64,000 nt of DNA from Persicaria tinctoria (GCA_037127255.1 JBANSL010000020.1:50319098-50383097), one strand, 5' to 3'; positions 22,271-34,391 are shown, counted from the first letter of the stretch. Program-made: numbers and translations. Notes: generated by a model not told the origin, from the sequence alone.

Positions 22271-22855
22271 TCATTGGGTCCGTGTACTTTTTCTTTGGGG
22301 CCCTCTAACTCGTTTACCCTTTTCGATTGACTTACTCGTTTTTACCCTTTAACCCGTTTCCTTTGATCTTGGTGTATTTTGCCCATTTGAGTGGAGTCGT
22401 TTCTTGGGTGTGACTATGTTTAGTTCCGGATGAAGTTGTCGTCTCGGGCGCTCTGTTGTTCGAGTTGATCGTGGCAATGTTCGTAATTCTCGAAGATCTC
22501 TCATCTAGGTGGGGGAAACGTCGTTGATCCACACTTCCCCAGGAGACGCCTTTTCCGCTTATGGGTTTCTGCTTCTATCTCCCCGGTGTCGAGATGTCGT
22601 GTCAGTTCCTCGACTTTCCCATGTTCTCGGCATTTGCAGTCTTCACTTGGTGCCCTTCAACTTTCTCTCTACTGGTCTTGTTTGCTGAGATCTTTTGTAT
22701 TCAGGTTTTTTCTTTCTTGTATTTGTTTTTTGTGGTTGTATCATGACGGTTAGCCCGTCTGCCGATCCCCTTTGGCCTCTCGTTTTCCCGGGTTTTTGTT
22801 GTCGTATGGGATTATGAATTATTTCCTTTTCAAAAAAAAAAAAACACTACTCCAT
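22271..22855 (+). mobile_element. Poly-A-ended retroposon piece (LINE 3' end or SINE)
   Basis: GC-richer than its surroundings and ends in an A-run (22841-22854). It shares the ATGA(C/T)GGTTAG motif and position relative to the tail with 14606-15303. No protein domain is recognisable. The left edge is inferred from the change in base composition. Confidence 0.45.
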
Positions 22856-22884
22856 CAGCCCAGTTTTCTACAAAACAGTCTATG

Positions 22885-23600
22885 TCAAGCGGGATGGCAA
22901 AAGTGTAGGGTTGTATCAACAGTTTTGTGCGACAGAAAAGTGCCTCAGAAGCTTAAGGGCAAATTTTATAGGGTGGTAGTAAGGTCTGCCCTGTTGTATA
23001 GGGCAGAGTGTTGGTCAGTAACGAAAGTCCACTAATAGAGGCTTTTGGTGGTAGATATGAGGATGGTCAGGTGGATGTGCGGACATACTAGGGACGTCAG
23101 GATAAGAAATGAGGTCATCCGGGAAAAGTTGGGAGTGTGATGTATCAAGGATAGGTTGTGAGAGACGAGACACGATGGTTTCATCATGTACAGAGGAGAT
23201 ACTCGAGTGCGACAACCTTGCTATAGAGATTGTCCGAAGTATTAGAGATCGACCTAGAAAGAGGTGGACAGAGGTGATTAAACATGACTCGATCTCTGTA
23301 AACCTCTAGGAAAGTACGGTGTCACAGGATGTTTTGGAATCAGGTTAGAGAGAGTTAGTCAAAGCGGGGAGAGGAGGCTGTAGGCATATCTTTTCAACTT
23401 TTTTGTTTATTACTTTGTTTTACTATCAATTTTTTTAACGTATTTTATCTATTTTATTATATTATTTTCGTTACCTATTAGTCTTTACTTGGATCACTCG
23501 TAAACATTCTCTCGACTTAGTTGGAAAAATGGTGCGTATATCTCAACCTCCTAGACCCTGCTCAGAGTGGGATTATTATTATTATTATTAGTAGTAGTAG
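22885..23600 (+). pseudogene. RTE-type LINE 3' fragment
   Basis: The plus strand encodes decayed pieces of the C-terminal part of a plant RTE reverse transcriptase: [20 protein letters not shown], then VDMRMVRWMCGHTRDVRIRN and EVIREKLGV, and after a stop KDRL.ETRHD. Several stops and a frameshift interrupt it. The 3' end passes through LLDPAQSG into an (ATT)n tract at about 23572-23590, the short-tandem tail expected of RTE elements in place of poly-A. Confidence 0.7.
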
Positions 23601-23710
23601 TATTAAAGTACTAAAGTATCTATATGAAATTAGATCGGAGCCGGCTAACAAGTTGAGTTTCACATCTCTTTTGAATATTAAATGCAATCATAGTCAAAGT
23701 GGGACAAAAC

Positions 23711-23752
<42 letters not shown>

Positions 23753-23755
23753 TTT
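23711..23755. repeat. (TTA)n microsatellite
   Basis: About 14 TTA/ATT units in a row. It may be a second RTE tail remnant, since the stretch just before it repeats the TGGGAC context, but that is uncertain. Confidence 0.85.
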
Positions 23756-23760
23756 TATTA

Positions 23761-24375
23761 TTTATAGGTGGTGGTGGTAATGTAGCCTAAACTTTATTCA
23801 ATGATTAATACTCTTAGATTCGTAATACAACTTGCTGGACTGCTGGAGTTTTTTCCATGTTTTATATATGGATTGGAGTCAATTAAGAGTTTGAGAGAAC
23901 ATGCGAAGCTATTTTGACAATATTATTATATGCATCCATTAATTATTTGATGTATAAGATTTGATAGTATATTATACATAAGATGCTGATGACAAATAAT
24001 TGCATATTATAAAATAATTAAAGGACAAAAATAAATAGAGAAAATGTAACTAAATAGACAAAAATAGCTAGGTCCCACATATCATTAAATTAATACTTTA
24101 CTTTAATTTTTACAACACAATGATTTTCCATATATATTGACCTCTCACTTCAATACATGCTTATTATAAACACAATCTCTCCTCCAATTTGAGTACTTGA
24201 TAGTTGATAACAATGTAAAGTGCATCTTTAGGCCAAAGATAGAACCACATCCAAGTGCATACTGAACCAACCAATACACACACAAACAAGCACTAAATGG
24301 GAGTTTTGTGCAAGCCTCTAACATGAATTGTACAGCACAAAACAGACTCTCTTGGGAGCCAAAAGGCGAAAGGGA
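23761..24375. other. AT-rich spacer and 3'UTR of the phospholipase C gene
   Basis: No gene seen. The part right of about 24180 is probably 3'UTR of the minus-strand PLC gene. Confidence 0.5.
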
Positions 24376-26670
24376 TCATGCGAACTCAAAGCGCAACAAG
24401 AGCTTCACTGACTCGTACCTCTCGCCCTTGTGGTTGTAGAGAGGGACTGCCCTTATCCCGGCCTTCAATTCCCATACCGGTAAGCAAGTTTGGCCAGCAA
24501 AGTCATCCTTCTCGGACACATCATACTCGTGGACCTCGACTCTTAGCAAGGCTAGCTCAGGGACTGTGAGTGGGAATGCGAACTCCTCCTCCCAAACCGG
24601 GTGCCATTCGTCTTCCTTGGTCTTTGTTTTCTTCGTTGCTTCGTCTACTGGCACCCCTACTATCCCAACCTTACCAAGATAAAGCCAAACAATCCGAGTT
24701 TACGAAAGAGGCAACACCTTCTCTAGTACTACTAATGCACATCATACAACAAACATAGGTACCTTTGCGTAGAAATCCGGTGGGGAGTACTTGTCGAAAT
24801 GCGTCTTTTTGAAGTCCAAGCTCCATCCATCTCCCATGTATACTTTCACCTATAAGTATATAGAGTCATTTGTGACCGCGATCTACTAACAAACTAGAAC
24901 ATAGTTTTCGCGAATCCTTGCCTTTAGTGTTGTTTTTATAGGCCTCTTTGCCTTTGGATCGAAAACCTTATCGTCAGGGCCAAAGTTTACGAGAAAATCA
25001 GGCTTCTTGATGTATCCACACCCTCCATTGGCCCTGAACAGCCCCTGCATCCACCACAGGTACTTACCATGCCCCTGCCATCACATTGAAATCGGTTAAA
25101 TTCGGATCATATCAGGTGATATCTCGACACGATTCATGGATTCGAACCTGCATATTGAATGCAACCATTTGAGCTCCATGAGTCCATCCAACAAGCGGCT
25201 TGTAGTTAGACGAGTTAAACCGAGTTGTCTTGGGGAAAATCCTCAACATATTCCTCTCGGTGTACCTATAGGAGAAATGGCACATTACCAATGTCGTACA
25301 AGAAGCTCAAGAAACCGAAACAAGGCCATGATTTCGACACAAACTTACTTAACAAGCTCCTTTCCATAAGATGCCGCGGATTTCTCAAGTGTTTCCTCGC
25401 TCAAGCTGATTCGAGTCACCTTCTCAGGGTCGCCCTGAAGGGCCTCTTTCAGCCTGTGTCTCGGTATAGTTGGAATGGCGATCAGACGCTTATACACTGG
25501 CGGCTTTGATGGTTCTAAACGTCCATCCGATTCATGGTCTTCACCATCAAGCAAATTGTCTTCGCTCTCTTGAAGAGCAGTGTCGTTGTCCTTACTTGGA
25601 TCCTCCACATCCGGCTTAGAGGTCTCGCCTGCAAGGTACTCCTTTGGCGGCTTGGTGGATACTATGATCCTATACTTCAAATCCTCGGGCGATGGGAGCT
25701 CTTTCAAGCACTCGGATTCAGGGTAAAACAAGGCATCCTTGAAGGTTTCGGTGATCATCTGAGCAACTTTAGCTTGAAGATCAGGTGTCAGGTGATCCTC
25801 AAGAGTTAAGATGACAGGGTATGGCGACGAAGAAAACGCGTGCTCCTTGATGGATTTAAGGCATTTTATCAGCTCCACCGGAGTAGTTAGCGTCCTGGAC
25901 ACAAATTCCGAACAAGGATCATACATAGTCCTTGGCTACATTCCGAACAAGGCATGGAGGCTACATACGTACCTTCCGTGTAAGACATGGACATCGTCTT
26001 TTGTCGAATTAGGCCACAAATCGAGCTCTATGACTCTCACACCGCGCTCTAAGGCCCTGATGATCGGGATGTCGCTGCAGTCGCTGCTGAGCTGGTTGCC
26101 GGTAAGGTAAGAGTTGTGTCCGGTGTATATGAAGTAATGAGATAAAGGTGCACTCATGTCCTCATGAACCTAACCAAAACAAACAAACAGACAAATAAAC
26201 AAATTATCAGCAATCAACACACTGCGTCTAACATAATTTTCCCCCTTTTCTTGAATACTAATTTACTCAAAAAAACCAAAGAGAAATCTTAATTAAATTT
26301 AACTGTTACTATTATAAACAGATTGAAAATATGTAATTAGTTTAATTACCTGTGGATTAGTAGGGGGATTAAGGTCAACAGTGAAGATGAACTGGAAGAA
26401 CTCATCAACACTAAGACTGTTCCTACTGAACCTCGCAATGTGATGGTGGTGGTGGTGGCGGCGCTGCTTAAGCACCTCTTCCGCTACGGCATCCGTTTGG
26501 TCCTCCGGCACTGATTGCTCCTCTTTCAAAAACAGCCGGAGCTGATCCGGCGACATCTGGGACCCACCGCCGGTGTACTTACTGAAAAGGTCCTGGACGT
26601 CCGCCGGCACCGCCGCCTCCGCTGCCCGGAACTTCCTCATGAAGCACAGGCAAACCCTGTAGCTACCCAT
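24376..26670 (-). CDS. PLC: Phosphoinositide-specific phospholipase C (plant PLC2 type)
   Basis: Ca2+-dependent enzyme that cleaves PtdIns(4,5)P2 or PtdIns4P at the plasma membrane into diacylglycerol and inositol phosphate. Minus-strand exons: 26350-26670, 25973-26169, 25349-25894, 25148-25265, 24922-25074, 24763-24849 and 24376-24669, giving 571 residues (family about 580). Start at 26670 ([14 protein letters not shown]) matches the family better than the ATG at 26694. Domains: EF-hand-like lobe (1-107), X domain with catalytic His in [20 protein letters not shown] and VIELDLWPN, acidic X-Y linker ([16 protein letters not shown]), and Y domain ([40 protein letters not shown]). The C2 domain has [19 protein letters not shown] and ends LLRFEFA. 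Odd points: a run of six His at residues 72-77, and a GC-AG intron (24850-24921). All exons are open, so it is probably functional. The 25973 border could be off by one base. Confidence 0.93.
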
Positions 26671-26929
26671 TTCGCCGGAAATTGGGAACCCCAATTAATG
26701 TTTTGGTAATTATCGGTGTGATAAACGCCAATCGGATTAAAACGAGTAATTGTGTAAAAGGGAGATGGATGGGAGCAGTGACCCGCACCGCACTGAAAGT
26801 TTCTTCGGTTTATTTAACGCGGGGCTTGAATTGTTTAATATTAATATTTTATTTAAGAACAACTTAATATTACGCCGTATTTCTTTGTATTTTTTATTTG
26901 TTGAAAATTGTCTTTCCCCATAAAAAAAA

Positions 26930-29779
26930 TAGAACATGGCTTTCTAGTTTTTTTTTTTTTTTTTTTTTTTTGATAAGGAAAGAATTCGGGTGGGTTGGCC
27001 CTACTCGGCAGCATCCTTGTGGATGGGGTCAAGGAGACCTGGATCGTCTTTAATATCGACTCCTCGGGCAGAGTGGCTAAGGTGTGCAACCTTATCTGCC
27101 ACTCTATTGCCCATGCGAGGAACATGGAAGAAAACTACTTCTTCCATAGTCGATAGCAGAACTTGAACATCCGACAATATTAGTTCGATCTCCCAAGGGC
27201 ATTTGGATTTCTTATTTAAGCGATCGATGATAATCTTGCTGTCGCCTTCAATCTGGATCTTTCCCATATGTAGTTGCCGCACTTGTTGGATCCCTATTTT
27301 AAGAGCTAAGGCTTCCGCTTTGAGTGGATTTTGCTTGCCCAGGCGTTGGTGGTGTACTGAAATCGGGTGACCAACCCAGTCCCTAATAATGGCACCTGTC
27401 GAGCTTTCGCCGTTAGAAAGCGTTGAACCGTCGAAGTTTAGTTTGAAAGTGCCCAGGGGAGGCTTCCGCCAGGAAATTGTTTTGTGATTCTTACTTTGTT
27501 TTTTGACTAGGTATTGTCGAAGCGGGCGAAAGTCTTCCTCAAAGTCAGCCTCAGCAACCGATGTCTTATTCCAGTTATCTATATGGGATTTGTCGTAAGC
27601 TAGGCTATTTTTTTTTGCAGGATAGCAGCCTGTTGAAACAGATGTTTGTTTCTGACACACCATGTCGTCCACCATGAGAAAGCGAGGTTGGTCAGAGCGG
27701 AAGGAGGAAGGATCTTCCCAAGGGTAGATAGGATGGGCTTAATATCTCGGGACTGTGCAATCAGACAAACAATTTGTTGCTGGTTCTACGACGGAAGCTG
27801 GTGTATCTCTTGGATGAAGGAACACTCCAGAAATAGATGGACCTCATCCTTAGGTGCCGTATTACACATCGAGCAGGTATGTGGGACCGAAGCACCCCTG
27901 TTGGACAGCCTGCAAGCGGTTGGGAGGCCATCCTGAGCGATCTTCCAAAGAAAGTTTTTAACTTTCGGAGGTGTGTTAATCTTCCAAAACCATGCATACA
28001 TTACCCGGTTCGGCCAGAATTTTCCACAATAGCTTCATTTGAAGAGCCACGTTCATGTCGCTAGATTTTGGAATTCCCAACCCCCCACACTGCTTTGGTC
28101 GAGTTCTTTGTGCACAGCCGCATGGAGCATAAAATTTTGCATAGCATATAACGTCTTAGCGGACAGGTTAGAGTTGATCAAGGTGGCACGACCTTGTTGA
28201 GAGAGGGCATTAGCCCTCCATTTTGTCACTTGTTGTTTCGATTTACATATGATCTCTTCGAACGTGCTTTTAGTGACTCTTCCATTGATAATGGGACAAC
28301 CTAAATACTTTTCTATCGAATTTTCATTAGGGATATCGAGGAAGGTGCGTAGTTTGAGGATCCTATGGTTCGGGATACCTTTCGTAGCTTGGAAACTAGA
28401 TTTATGGTAGTTGACCTTTTGGCCCGATACTTTACAGTAAGAATCAACAATCGCCTTCACTATGCGCCCTGCATCCAAACTAACTTTTGAGAAAATTATG
28501 ATATCATCGGCGAAGGAAAGGAACGGAATCTGAGGGTCGGTATGTCCAATCGGGAACCCAATGTGTGTTTTGTCTAGGCTAGCTTGAGCAGCCGGTTTCC
28601 GGGCCAGAATCTCAGCCCCTAAAATAAATAGGAAAGGAGATAGCGGATCCCCTTGGCGAAGACCCCGAGAAGGATAAATCAGATCCGTAGGGCCATTGTT
28701 GACTAATACCGAGAAAGAAACCGTCGTAATACATTCCATTATCCAGGCGATGAATGTGTCGTGAAAACCAAACCTTTGAAGCACCTTTTGAATAAAGTTC
28801 CAGTCGACTCTATCGTATGCTTTTTCCATATCCAGTTTTATTGCTAGCCATCCTTTCCGGCCCCTCCGATTTTTGTAGGAGTGGAAGATTTCATGAGCTA
28901 TCAGCACTTTATCTTGAATAGCCCTATCTGATACAAAGGCACCCTGAAAAAGATGAATAAGTTTACCAATGACCTTTTTCATTCTATCAGTTAAGATTTT
29001 GGAGATAATTTTGTAGACATTGGAACATAAACTGATAGGGCGGTAGTGACTGGTGGCCATTGGATCGTCTCTTTTAGGAAGGAGGGAGATAAATGTATGG
29101 TTTATTTGTTTAAGCATTTTTCCGGAACGGAAAAACCCTTTGACCGCACAGGTTACAGATTTACCTATGATATCCCAATATTTTTTTATAGAATTCAGCA
29201 GTGAAGCCATCCGGAACCGGGGATTTATTCCTCCCCAAGTTAAAAACCGCAGATTTAATTTCCGTGTTGGACGGGAGTTTTGTAAGGAAGTTGTTTTCCT
29301 CCGACGAGATGGAAGGCTGAATTATGTCTAGCAACTCGCTGAGGAGCCTGTCGTCTATTGGTTCTTTCTTGAATCTCTTCTCGAAATCCTTTTTGATCTC
29401 ATTCCTAACATTCTCTTCTCCCACAACAACCGTGCCAGAGGAAGAGACGATGTTGCGAATCTGTTTCCTGTGCCTACGGCTTGTCGCCACTCGGTGAAAA
29501 TATGCAATGTTGGAATCCGATAGTTTGAGGTGTTTGGTTTTAGCTCTTTGGCTCCAAAATGATTTTTGAAATATTAGGAGCTTCTCTTTCTTGGTGATCA
29601 GGCGCTTTTCCTTGCTTTGATTAGTTTGAGACACTATCCCGGTACCCGAGGATTGAATATGTAGCAGCTCCGACTCCACCTCTTTTAATTGCCAGAAAAT
29701 GTTCCCAAAACTCGTTTTATTACATTCTTTTGCCTTTTTTTTTCAGGATTTTTTGTTTGAACATTAATTAGAACATGGC
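26930..29779 (-). mobile_element. Dead L1-type LINE with poly-A tail and target-site repeat
   Basis: Minus-strand L1-type ORF2, 5'-truncated near 29745. Order: linker (NIFWQLKEVESELLHIQ) and GRNKSPVPDGFTAEFYKK at 29680-29165, then RT at 29210-28060 with HYRPISLCSNVYKIISKILT, SRGLRQGDPLSPFLFILGAE and an intact SFADDIIIFSKVS active site. After an internal deletion near 28080 come a zf-RVT domain (PPKVKNFLWKIAQDGLPTAC, VHLFLECSFIQEIHQ) at 28000-27790 and RNase H (TFKLNFDGSTLSNG, QIEGDSKIIIDRLN, RMGNRVADKVAHLS) at 27470-27060. A one-base frameshift at about 29190 and the deletion kill it. The tail is a 22-base poly-T on the plus strand (26949-26971). TAGAACATGGC at 26930-26940 and 29769-29779 is the likely target-site duplication. 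Confidence 0.9.
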
Positions 29780-30159
29780 AGAGCCAGGGCAAGTGGCCCT
29801 CTAGGATTGTTTAACTACATTACGGAAATCTTTCCGAAGTAACTAGGCATTTTCGAAGTAACATGGATTTCTAGTTGATTAATTAATTTGTGTCGTTTTC
29901 TCTACTTTATGAAGTGTAGATGTTATTCTTCAAAAAAAAAAGAGTAACTTTGTTAGTTTTGAAGATAGAAAATTGTAGTCAATATACCACTTTATCCTCC
30001 CTTTGTAAAAATGTCACCCCCCTCTAAAATGTGGTAAATGTCAAAAAATGCATGTATTTTGCAAAACTAGCAGATCAAGGTGACATTTTGTTATGGGTTA
30101 AAAAAATTTGGGTGGACTTTTGAAATTTGGGAAATATTTGGGCGGGATTTAAGGGATTA
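29780..30159. other. AT-rich spacer
   Basis: No gene or complete element recognised. Confidence 0.45.
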
Positions 30160-30425
30160 AGAAAGGAGAGAGAGCTCATTCTTCACACAATCGAATCTGC
30201 AGACGGAGAGAAAGAGAAGGGAGATGAGGCACTTGAGGGCGACGAAGGCGTCGCCTGTGTGGTGGAGTGGGCAGCGGAGGAGTGGTGGCAGAGGAGAACA
30301 AGGTCAAAGAGGAAGTCGGGAGGGGGGGAGGTAGTGGGGTTGTGGCTGGTGGCCTTGAGGACGGCGAGGCGGAGGGCGGAGGTGCTGCGATGGGGGGATA
30401 GGAGGGAGGCGGTGGCTCTAGCGAC
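30160..30425 (-). pseudogene. Fragment of an ANTH-domain (AP180/clathrin-assembly-like) gene
   Basis: The minus strand reads SLLSPHRSTSALRLAVLKAT, SHNPTTSPPPDFLFDLVLLC and HHSSAAHSTT. After a frame change near 30275 it continues GDAFVALKCLISLLFLS to a stop at about 30155. This order matches the first part of plant ANTH proteins: a helix with L-x-V-L-(R/K)-A-T-(S/T)-H-x-P, a Ser/Ala-rich helix, then xAxVALKxLI. The rest of the domain is missing and one frameshift is needed, so it is a truncated, dead copy. The wider frame 30183-30566 is mostly low complexity outside this part. The assignment rests on motif memory and needs a search. Confidence 0.5.
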
Positions 30426-31005
30426 GAAGATTGTTCTCAAACAGTTTCCTTTTCTCTTGCAACTTCCAGATTTGACGTTTATTAAATTTATTGGTCGTAC
30501 TGGAGGCGACGATTGAGAGGCGGAGGCGAAGGATCCGATGAGAATCCGGCCACCATTTTGAAACAAGTAAGCAAACCCTAACTAAATCCCAACAAAAATT
30601 GGTCTGCAATGTGTGATTTTCGAATGGGGATTTCGGTGTGAAACCCTAAAACTCCATCTATTTTGTCTCATTTTGCCTGCAGGTCACAAAGATGCAGAGC
30701 TAAGGAAGAAAGAAGAGAAGGATTATGGTGAGAGAGGCAACGAGAGAGGAGGAATTCGGCGAAGGAGAGATAAGCGAAGGTGAAGGGAGAAAGAAGATGA
30801 GGCTGCTGTGTTTAAGTATTTAGGTTGTTTGTTATGTGAATGTGCATTCTTTCATCTTCTTCTCCTGATTGCATCTTTGTTTGAACACTTACTCATTTCT
30901 TTGTTTATGTAAATGTTGTGAGAAGTTTATGAGATTAATAATATCTGACAGGGCTTAGTCTTTCATTGGCTAAGACATCGGTTTTATTGTCTAGACAACA
31001 AGAGT
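30426..31005. other. Leader/intron-like sequence next to the ANTH fragment
   Basis: Purine-rich on the plus strand with an intron-like stretch (acceptor-like TTTTGCCTGCAG at about 30671-30682). Nothing codes convincingly. It may be part of the same captured or decayed locus. Confidence 0.3.
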
Positions 31006-31280
31006 TTTACTAGCTAGTAAGCGTAAATCGCATATATTTAGGGTTCGCATCTCAGGCCACCAAGACGGAACCATATACTGTAACTGACGTACATATATGC
31101 AAAATAACAAAAACCAACCTTCGGCAACTCAAAGAATGTCATCTATCCTAGCTATCCTTGAGGTGTGAAGTTCTTGAGGTAGATGAGACCCGGCATGGGT
31201 TATTCTTATATTGGCTAAAAGATCGTGGTCACTAGCTAAGCAACAGTAGTTACTGGCTAGTAAGCGTAAATCGCAACTTC
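31006..31280. repeat. Direct repeat pair about 240 bp apart
   Basis: GCTAGTAAGCGTAAATCGCA occurs near 31014 and again near 31256. Both follow related sequence (CATTGGCTAAGACATCG and TATTGGCTAAAAGATCG), so about 75 bp is duplicated with drift. No function is evident. Confidence 0.7.
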
Positions 31281-32282
31281 TTTTTTTTTTAGGCCAAGCG
31301 AAACCATGTATAGGTTTGTATGGATTCTTTTTGTGTGTTTCAGCACCTAGTTAGTATTTCCCTCTCTTCCATGTCCATGACAAATTTGTCTTTCATCTCC
31401 GGAGCAACGATTGTCGGTTGTGCCCAGGTTTTCTGGTTTATCTTGCCAGTTGTGTGAATTTCTGTGTCAGCTAAATTGTTGTCTTTGCCATCCAAATGGT
31501 TATCCATGTCATACTCCAAATTGAGATCAAGATACGATGTAGACCCAAGTTTAGTTCAAAATACTTTTTTTCATAAACATATATAAAGTGGGTGTTTATA
31601 GTCTTTTATAGATAGATAAAATTAAATTAAGTTCAAAAATAAATCTAATTTTTAATTTTAACAAATAAAAAGGGCCAAAAATTAGTTTAAAACAATTAAA
31701 GTGAGTCTTCCTCTCTCCTCCTCTCTCTCCCCCTTGGTTACCTTCAACCGGCTGGGAAGGTGCCCACAAATTTTGCGAAAATGACATTTTGTCATTCCCA
31801 TGTAAATTATTTCCCTCATGGTTAATTTTGCAAAGTTGGACGTGAATTGGTATATTGGTGCAAATCATCCAGAAGATAATGTTGAAGTAACTTAATTAAA
31901 ATTCAATTTAGAATATAGTTTAACTATGTTCAAATATATACATTGTTATTATGTAGAAAAACATATTATTGCTCCTAACATATGTTCATATATTAGATAT
32001 ACATAAAATTAATGGTATGATAATAAATTATTTTTATCTTTATTCTTTTTAATTGGGACAAAAATCCGTATTGAAACTTAGTACTCCTTTTGCATTAGTC
32101 AAATTGATCCTTTACTTTTTTTTTTCACTGAACAAAATATTTAATTGTTTCAGCATTAATTAATAATAAAAATATCTAATTTTGTGAATTTATCTTATTA
32201 ATTGATCTATTTTTTACATAATTTATTTGCTAAAATTTTAACTAGTCTTCTCTAAACTTTAAATAAACTTTATATATGTGAA
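31281..32282. other. AT-rich spacer
   Basis: No gene, RNA or complete element recognised. One frame at 31596-31868 (minus) is low complexity with no family resemblance. Confidence 0.5.
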
Positions 32283-32650
32283 CAATTGAATACAAGTGGG
32301 GATGGTCAACCTCGGTTGAAACGATGCCTAAGACTGAAGCATCCTGACAGACGAAATGATCGATCTCTGTTGGGGACGCGCTCATCCATCATATTTGTTA
32401 CAAGTCCAATGTGCGCTAGTCCGTTAGCTACCTGGTTGGTTCCCTTCTCTGAAAAATGTGAGAGAAGAAGACATTGTCTAAAGCTCTGCATAATTCCAGG
32501 ATACCGAAATCATCATCTCGATTTCCAACGGTAATGACGTTGATCACTGTTAAATAATCTTCCTCCACCTCCAGAAGCAAACAGACCCATTCTAGTAGCT
32601 TCTCATAACCCAATCAGGAGACCAAAACTCAAGCATAAATCGAACCAAGA
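32283..32650 (-). pseudogene. LINE-type RNase H fragment
   Basis: Minus-strand pieces read SVCFWRW, EIEMMISVSWNYAELC-like and then FSEKGTNQVANGLAHIGL, the end of a plant RVT_3/RNase H domain (consensus REGNxVADxLAxxG). It is interrupted by stops and a frameshift. Only the last third of the domain is present. Confidence 0.55.
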
Positions 32651-32744
32651 CCCTATGCTCCACATAAAAGTTAAAGCTACTATAGCAGCTAGTAGCATCT
32701 CTACATGAAAAACCTCACGCCAGTAATCAACAACACATACAGTG

Positions 32745-33300
32745 GTAGAGCTACGATGAAATTCAGGGGGTGCTAAATTTTTTTCGTAAAATATTTGTTT
32801 TAATACCTATTAAGAAGATTTTTACAAAAGTATTGAAAAAATACTAAAATTGTAATTTATTTATGATATTTTTATTTAAATAGTTGAGAGAAACAGAAAA
32901 ATATATTGAAAAAAAATCAAGAAGAATTACTTTTAAAAAATATTGAAGGAAAACATTAAATTTAAATATGACATTTTTTAAATTGAAATAGTTTAGAGAA
33001 ACTAAAAATATAGAAAGAAATCCCTAAATAACGATATACTAAAACAAATAAAATAAAAGGTGAAGATCTTGAGATTTGAACTCAAAATCATTTAATTTCC
33101 TTTCTTCCCCTTTACCATTTGAACTAGATAGCACATTGAAATAATTTAGAGAAACTAAAAATATAGAAAGAAATCCCTAAATAATGATATAATAAAACAA
33201 ATAAGAAAGTAAAGAGATTGAGATTTAATTTGAGCCCAACCATTTAATTTCCTTCCTTCTCCTTTACCATTTGAGTTATACAACACTTCTATTTCAAATA
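32745..33300. repeat. Tandemly duplicated tRNA-like segment in a repeat
   Basis: About 145 bp is present twice (near 33000-33135 and 33145-33285). Each copy starts GAAACTAAAAATATAGAAAG and ends in a Thr/Pol-III-like stretch. On the minus strand this has an A-box-like AGTTCAAATGGTAAA and a B-box-like GAGTTCAAATC. The left part (GAGCTACGATGAAATTCAGG) resembles the start of the hAT-type MITE at 48241, so this may be a decayed relative. Confidence 0.5.
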
Positions 33301-33325
33301 TCAGGTAGAAGTCTTATATTATCTT

Positions 33326-33490
33326 AAATATACTACCTCCGATCCAAAAAGATTGTCGTTTGACTTTTTAACACGTATTATAAGGAGCTAAAAACTATAT
33401 AAAATATCAGCTTTTTTTAAATTATTTTTTTACAACTTAATATTTGTTGATAATAAGTATTAGATTATAAAAAAGTTAATATATTACTCG
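33326..33490. mobile_element. Degenerate Stowaway-like MITE
   Basis: Left end TACTACCTCCGATCCAAAAA and the internal TATAAGGAGCTAAAAACTAT match the Stowaway-like family seen elsewhere in the window. The right terminus is lost or cut by the neighbouring hAT-like element. Confidence 0.5.
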
Positions 33491-33494
33491 ATCA

Positions 33495-34291
33495 GTAGTG
33501 ATTAGACCTGTCAGTCGTACCGGGTTTGGGTCGGGTCACTTCGGGTCTCGGGTAAAACGGGTTCCGGGTATATTCGGGTTGACTCGACTCCGGGTTTGAT
33601 CGGGTTTTGGGTCATTTCGGGTTTGTCAATTTTTTCTTTTTTTAAATTAAAAAAAATCATGATTTGATAATTTTGCGATAATTTTAAAATTCTAAAATTA
33701 AAGACGTTGTTCATAAGTTCTAGTGCTCATAATTATATACTATATCTGATCTAAAATATTTAATTTTTATTATTTCTCATAATTTTTAATAAAATGTAAT
33801 AATATATAAAATATCAAAATTTTAAATAATTTTTAAAAATAATTTCATGTAATTAGTAATAAGCATAGAATTGTTTTAATATTTTAATATTTTTTAGAAT
33901 TTTTATCTTCTTAAAATAATTTGTTAAAAAATAAAAAAATCATACACTATCGATCAGACGAAGTATTACACAATATAAATTAATATAAAAGTTGATTTTA
34001 AAATGAAAGATGAAGTGATTGTAATTATTAAATGTAATAACTTAGAATCTCCACACAAAAAATTAATCATATATAATTATAAATCAACCGGGTCACCGGG
34101 TCAATCCGGTAAATCGGGTTAAAATTACCGGGTCAAAACCCAGATTACCCAGAAAATTTCCGGTTTTTCGGGTCCGGGTCGGAAAAAAAAATCCGAGTTA
34201 AAATTTACGAGTTCAGATAGAAAAATTTCCGGACGTTCGAATCGCGCGGGTCAACCGGGTGAAGTTGTGTTTTGACAGATCTAGTAGTGAC
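33495..34291. mobile_element. hAT-like non-autonomous element (body 33503-34283)
   Basis: Ends TAGACCTGTCA and TGACAGATCTA are inverted repeats with one mismatch. The flanking 8-bp repeats are GTAGTGAT (33495-33502) and GTAGTGAC (34284-34291). Subterminal CGGGTC/CCGGGT words are abundant at both ends (33520-33620, 34090-34260) and the core is AT-rich. There is no transposase. The right end and its target site are copied again just downstream (34292-34385, ending TTGACAGGTCCGGTAGTGAT). Confidence 0.75.
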
Positions 34292-34391
34292 AGATCTAGT
34301 AGTGATCTATGAATCCGGACGTTCGAATCGGGTCAACCGGGTGAAGTTGTTTTTTGACAGGTCCGGTAGTGATCTATGAAACCAAAGTTAA

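Noticed and set aside
30127..30516. 129-residue plus-strand frame
   Set aside because: Low complexity and antisense to the better ANTH-like reading on the minus strand.
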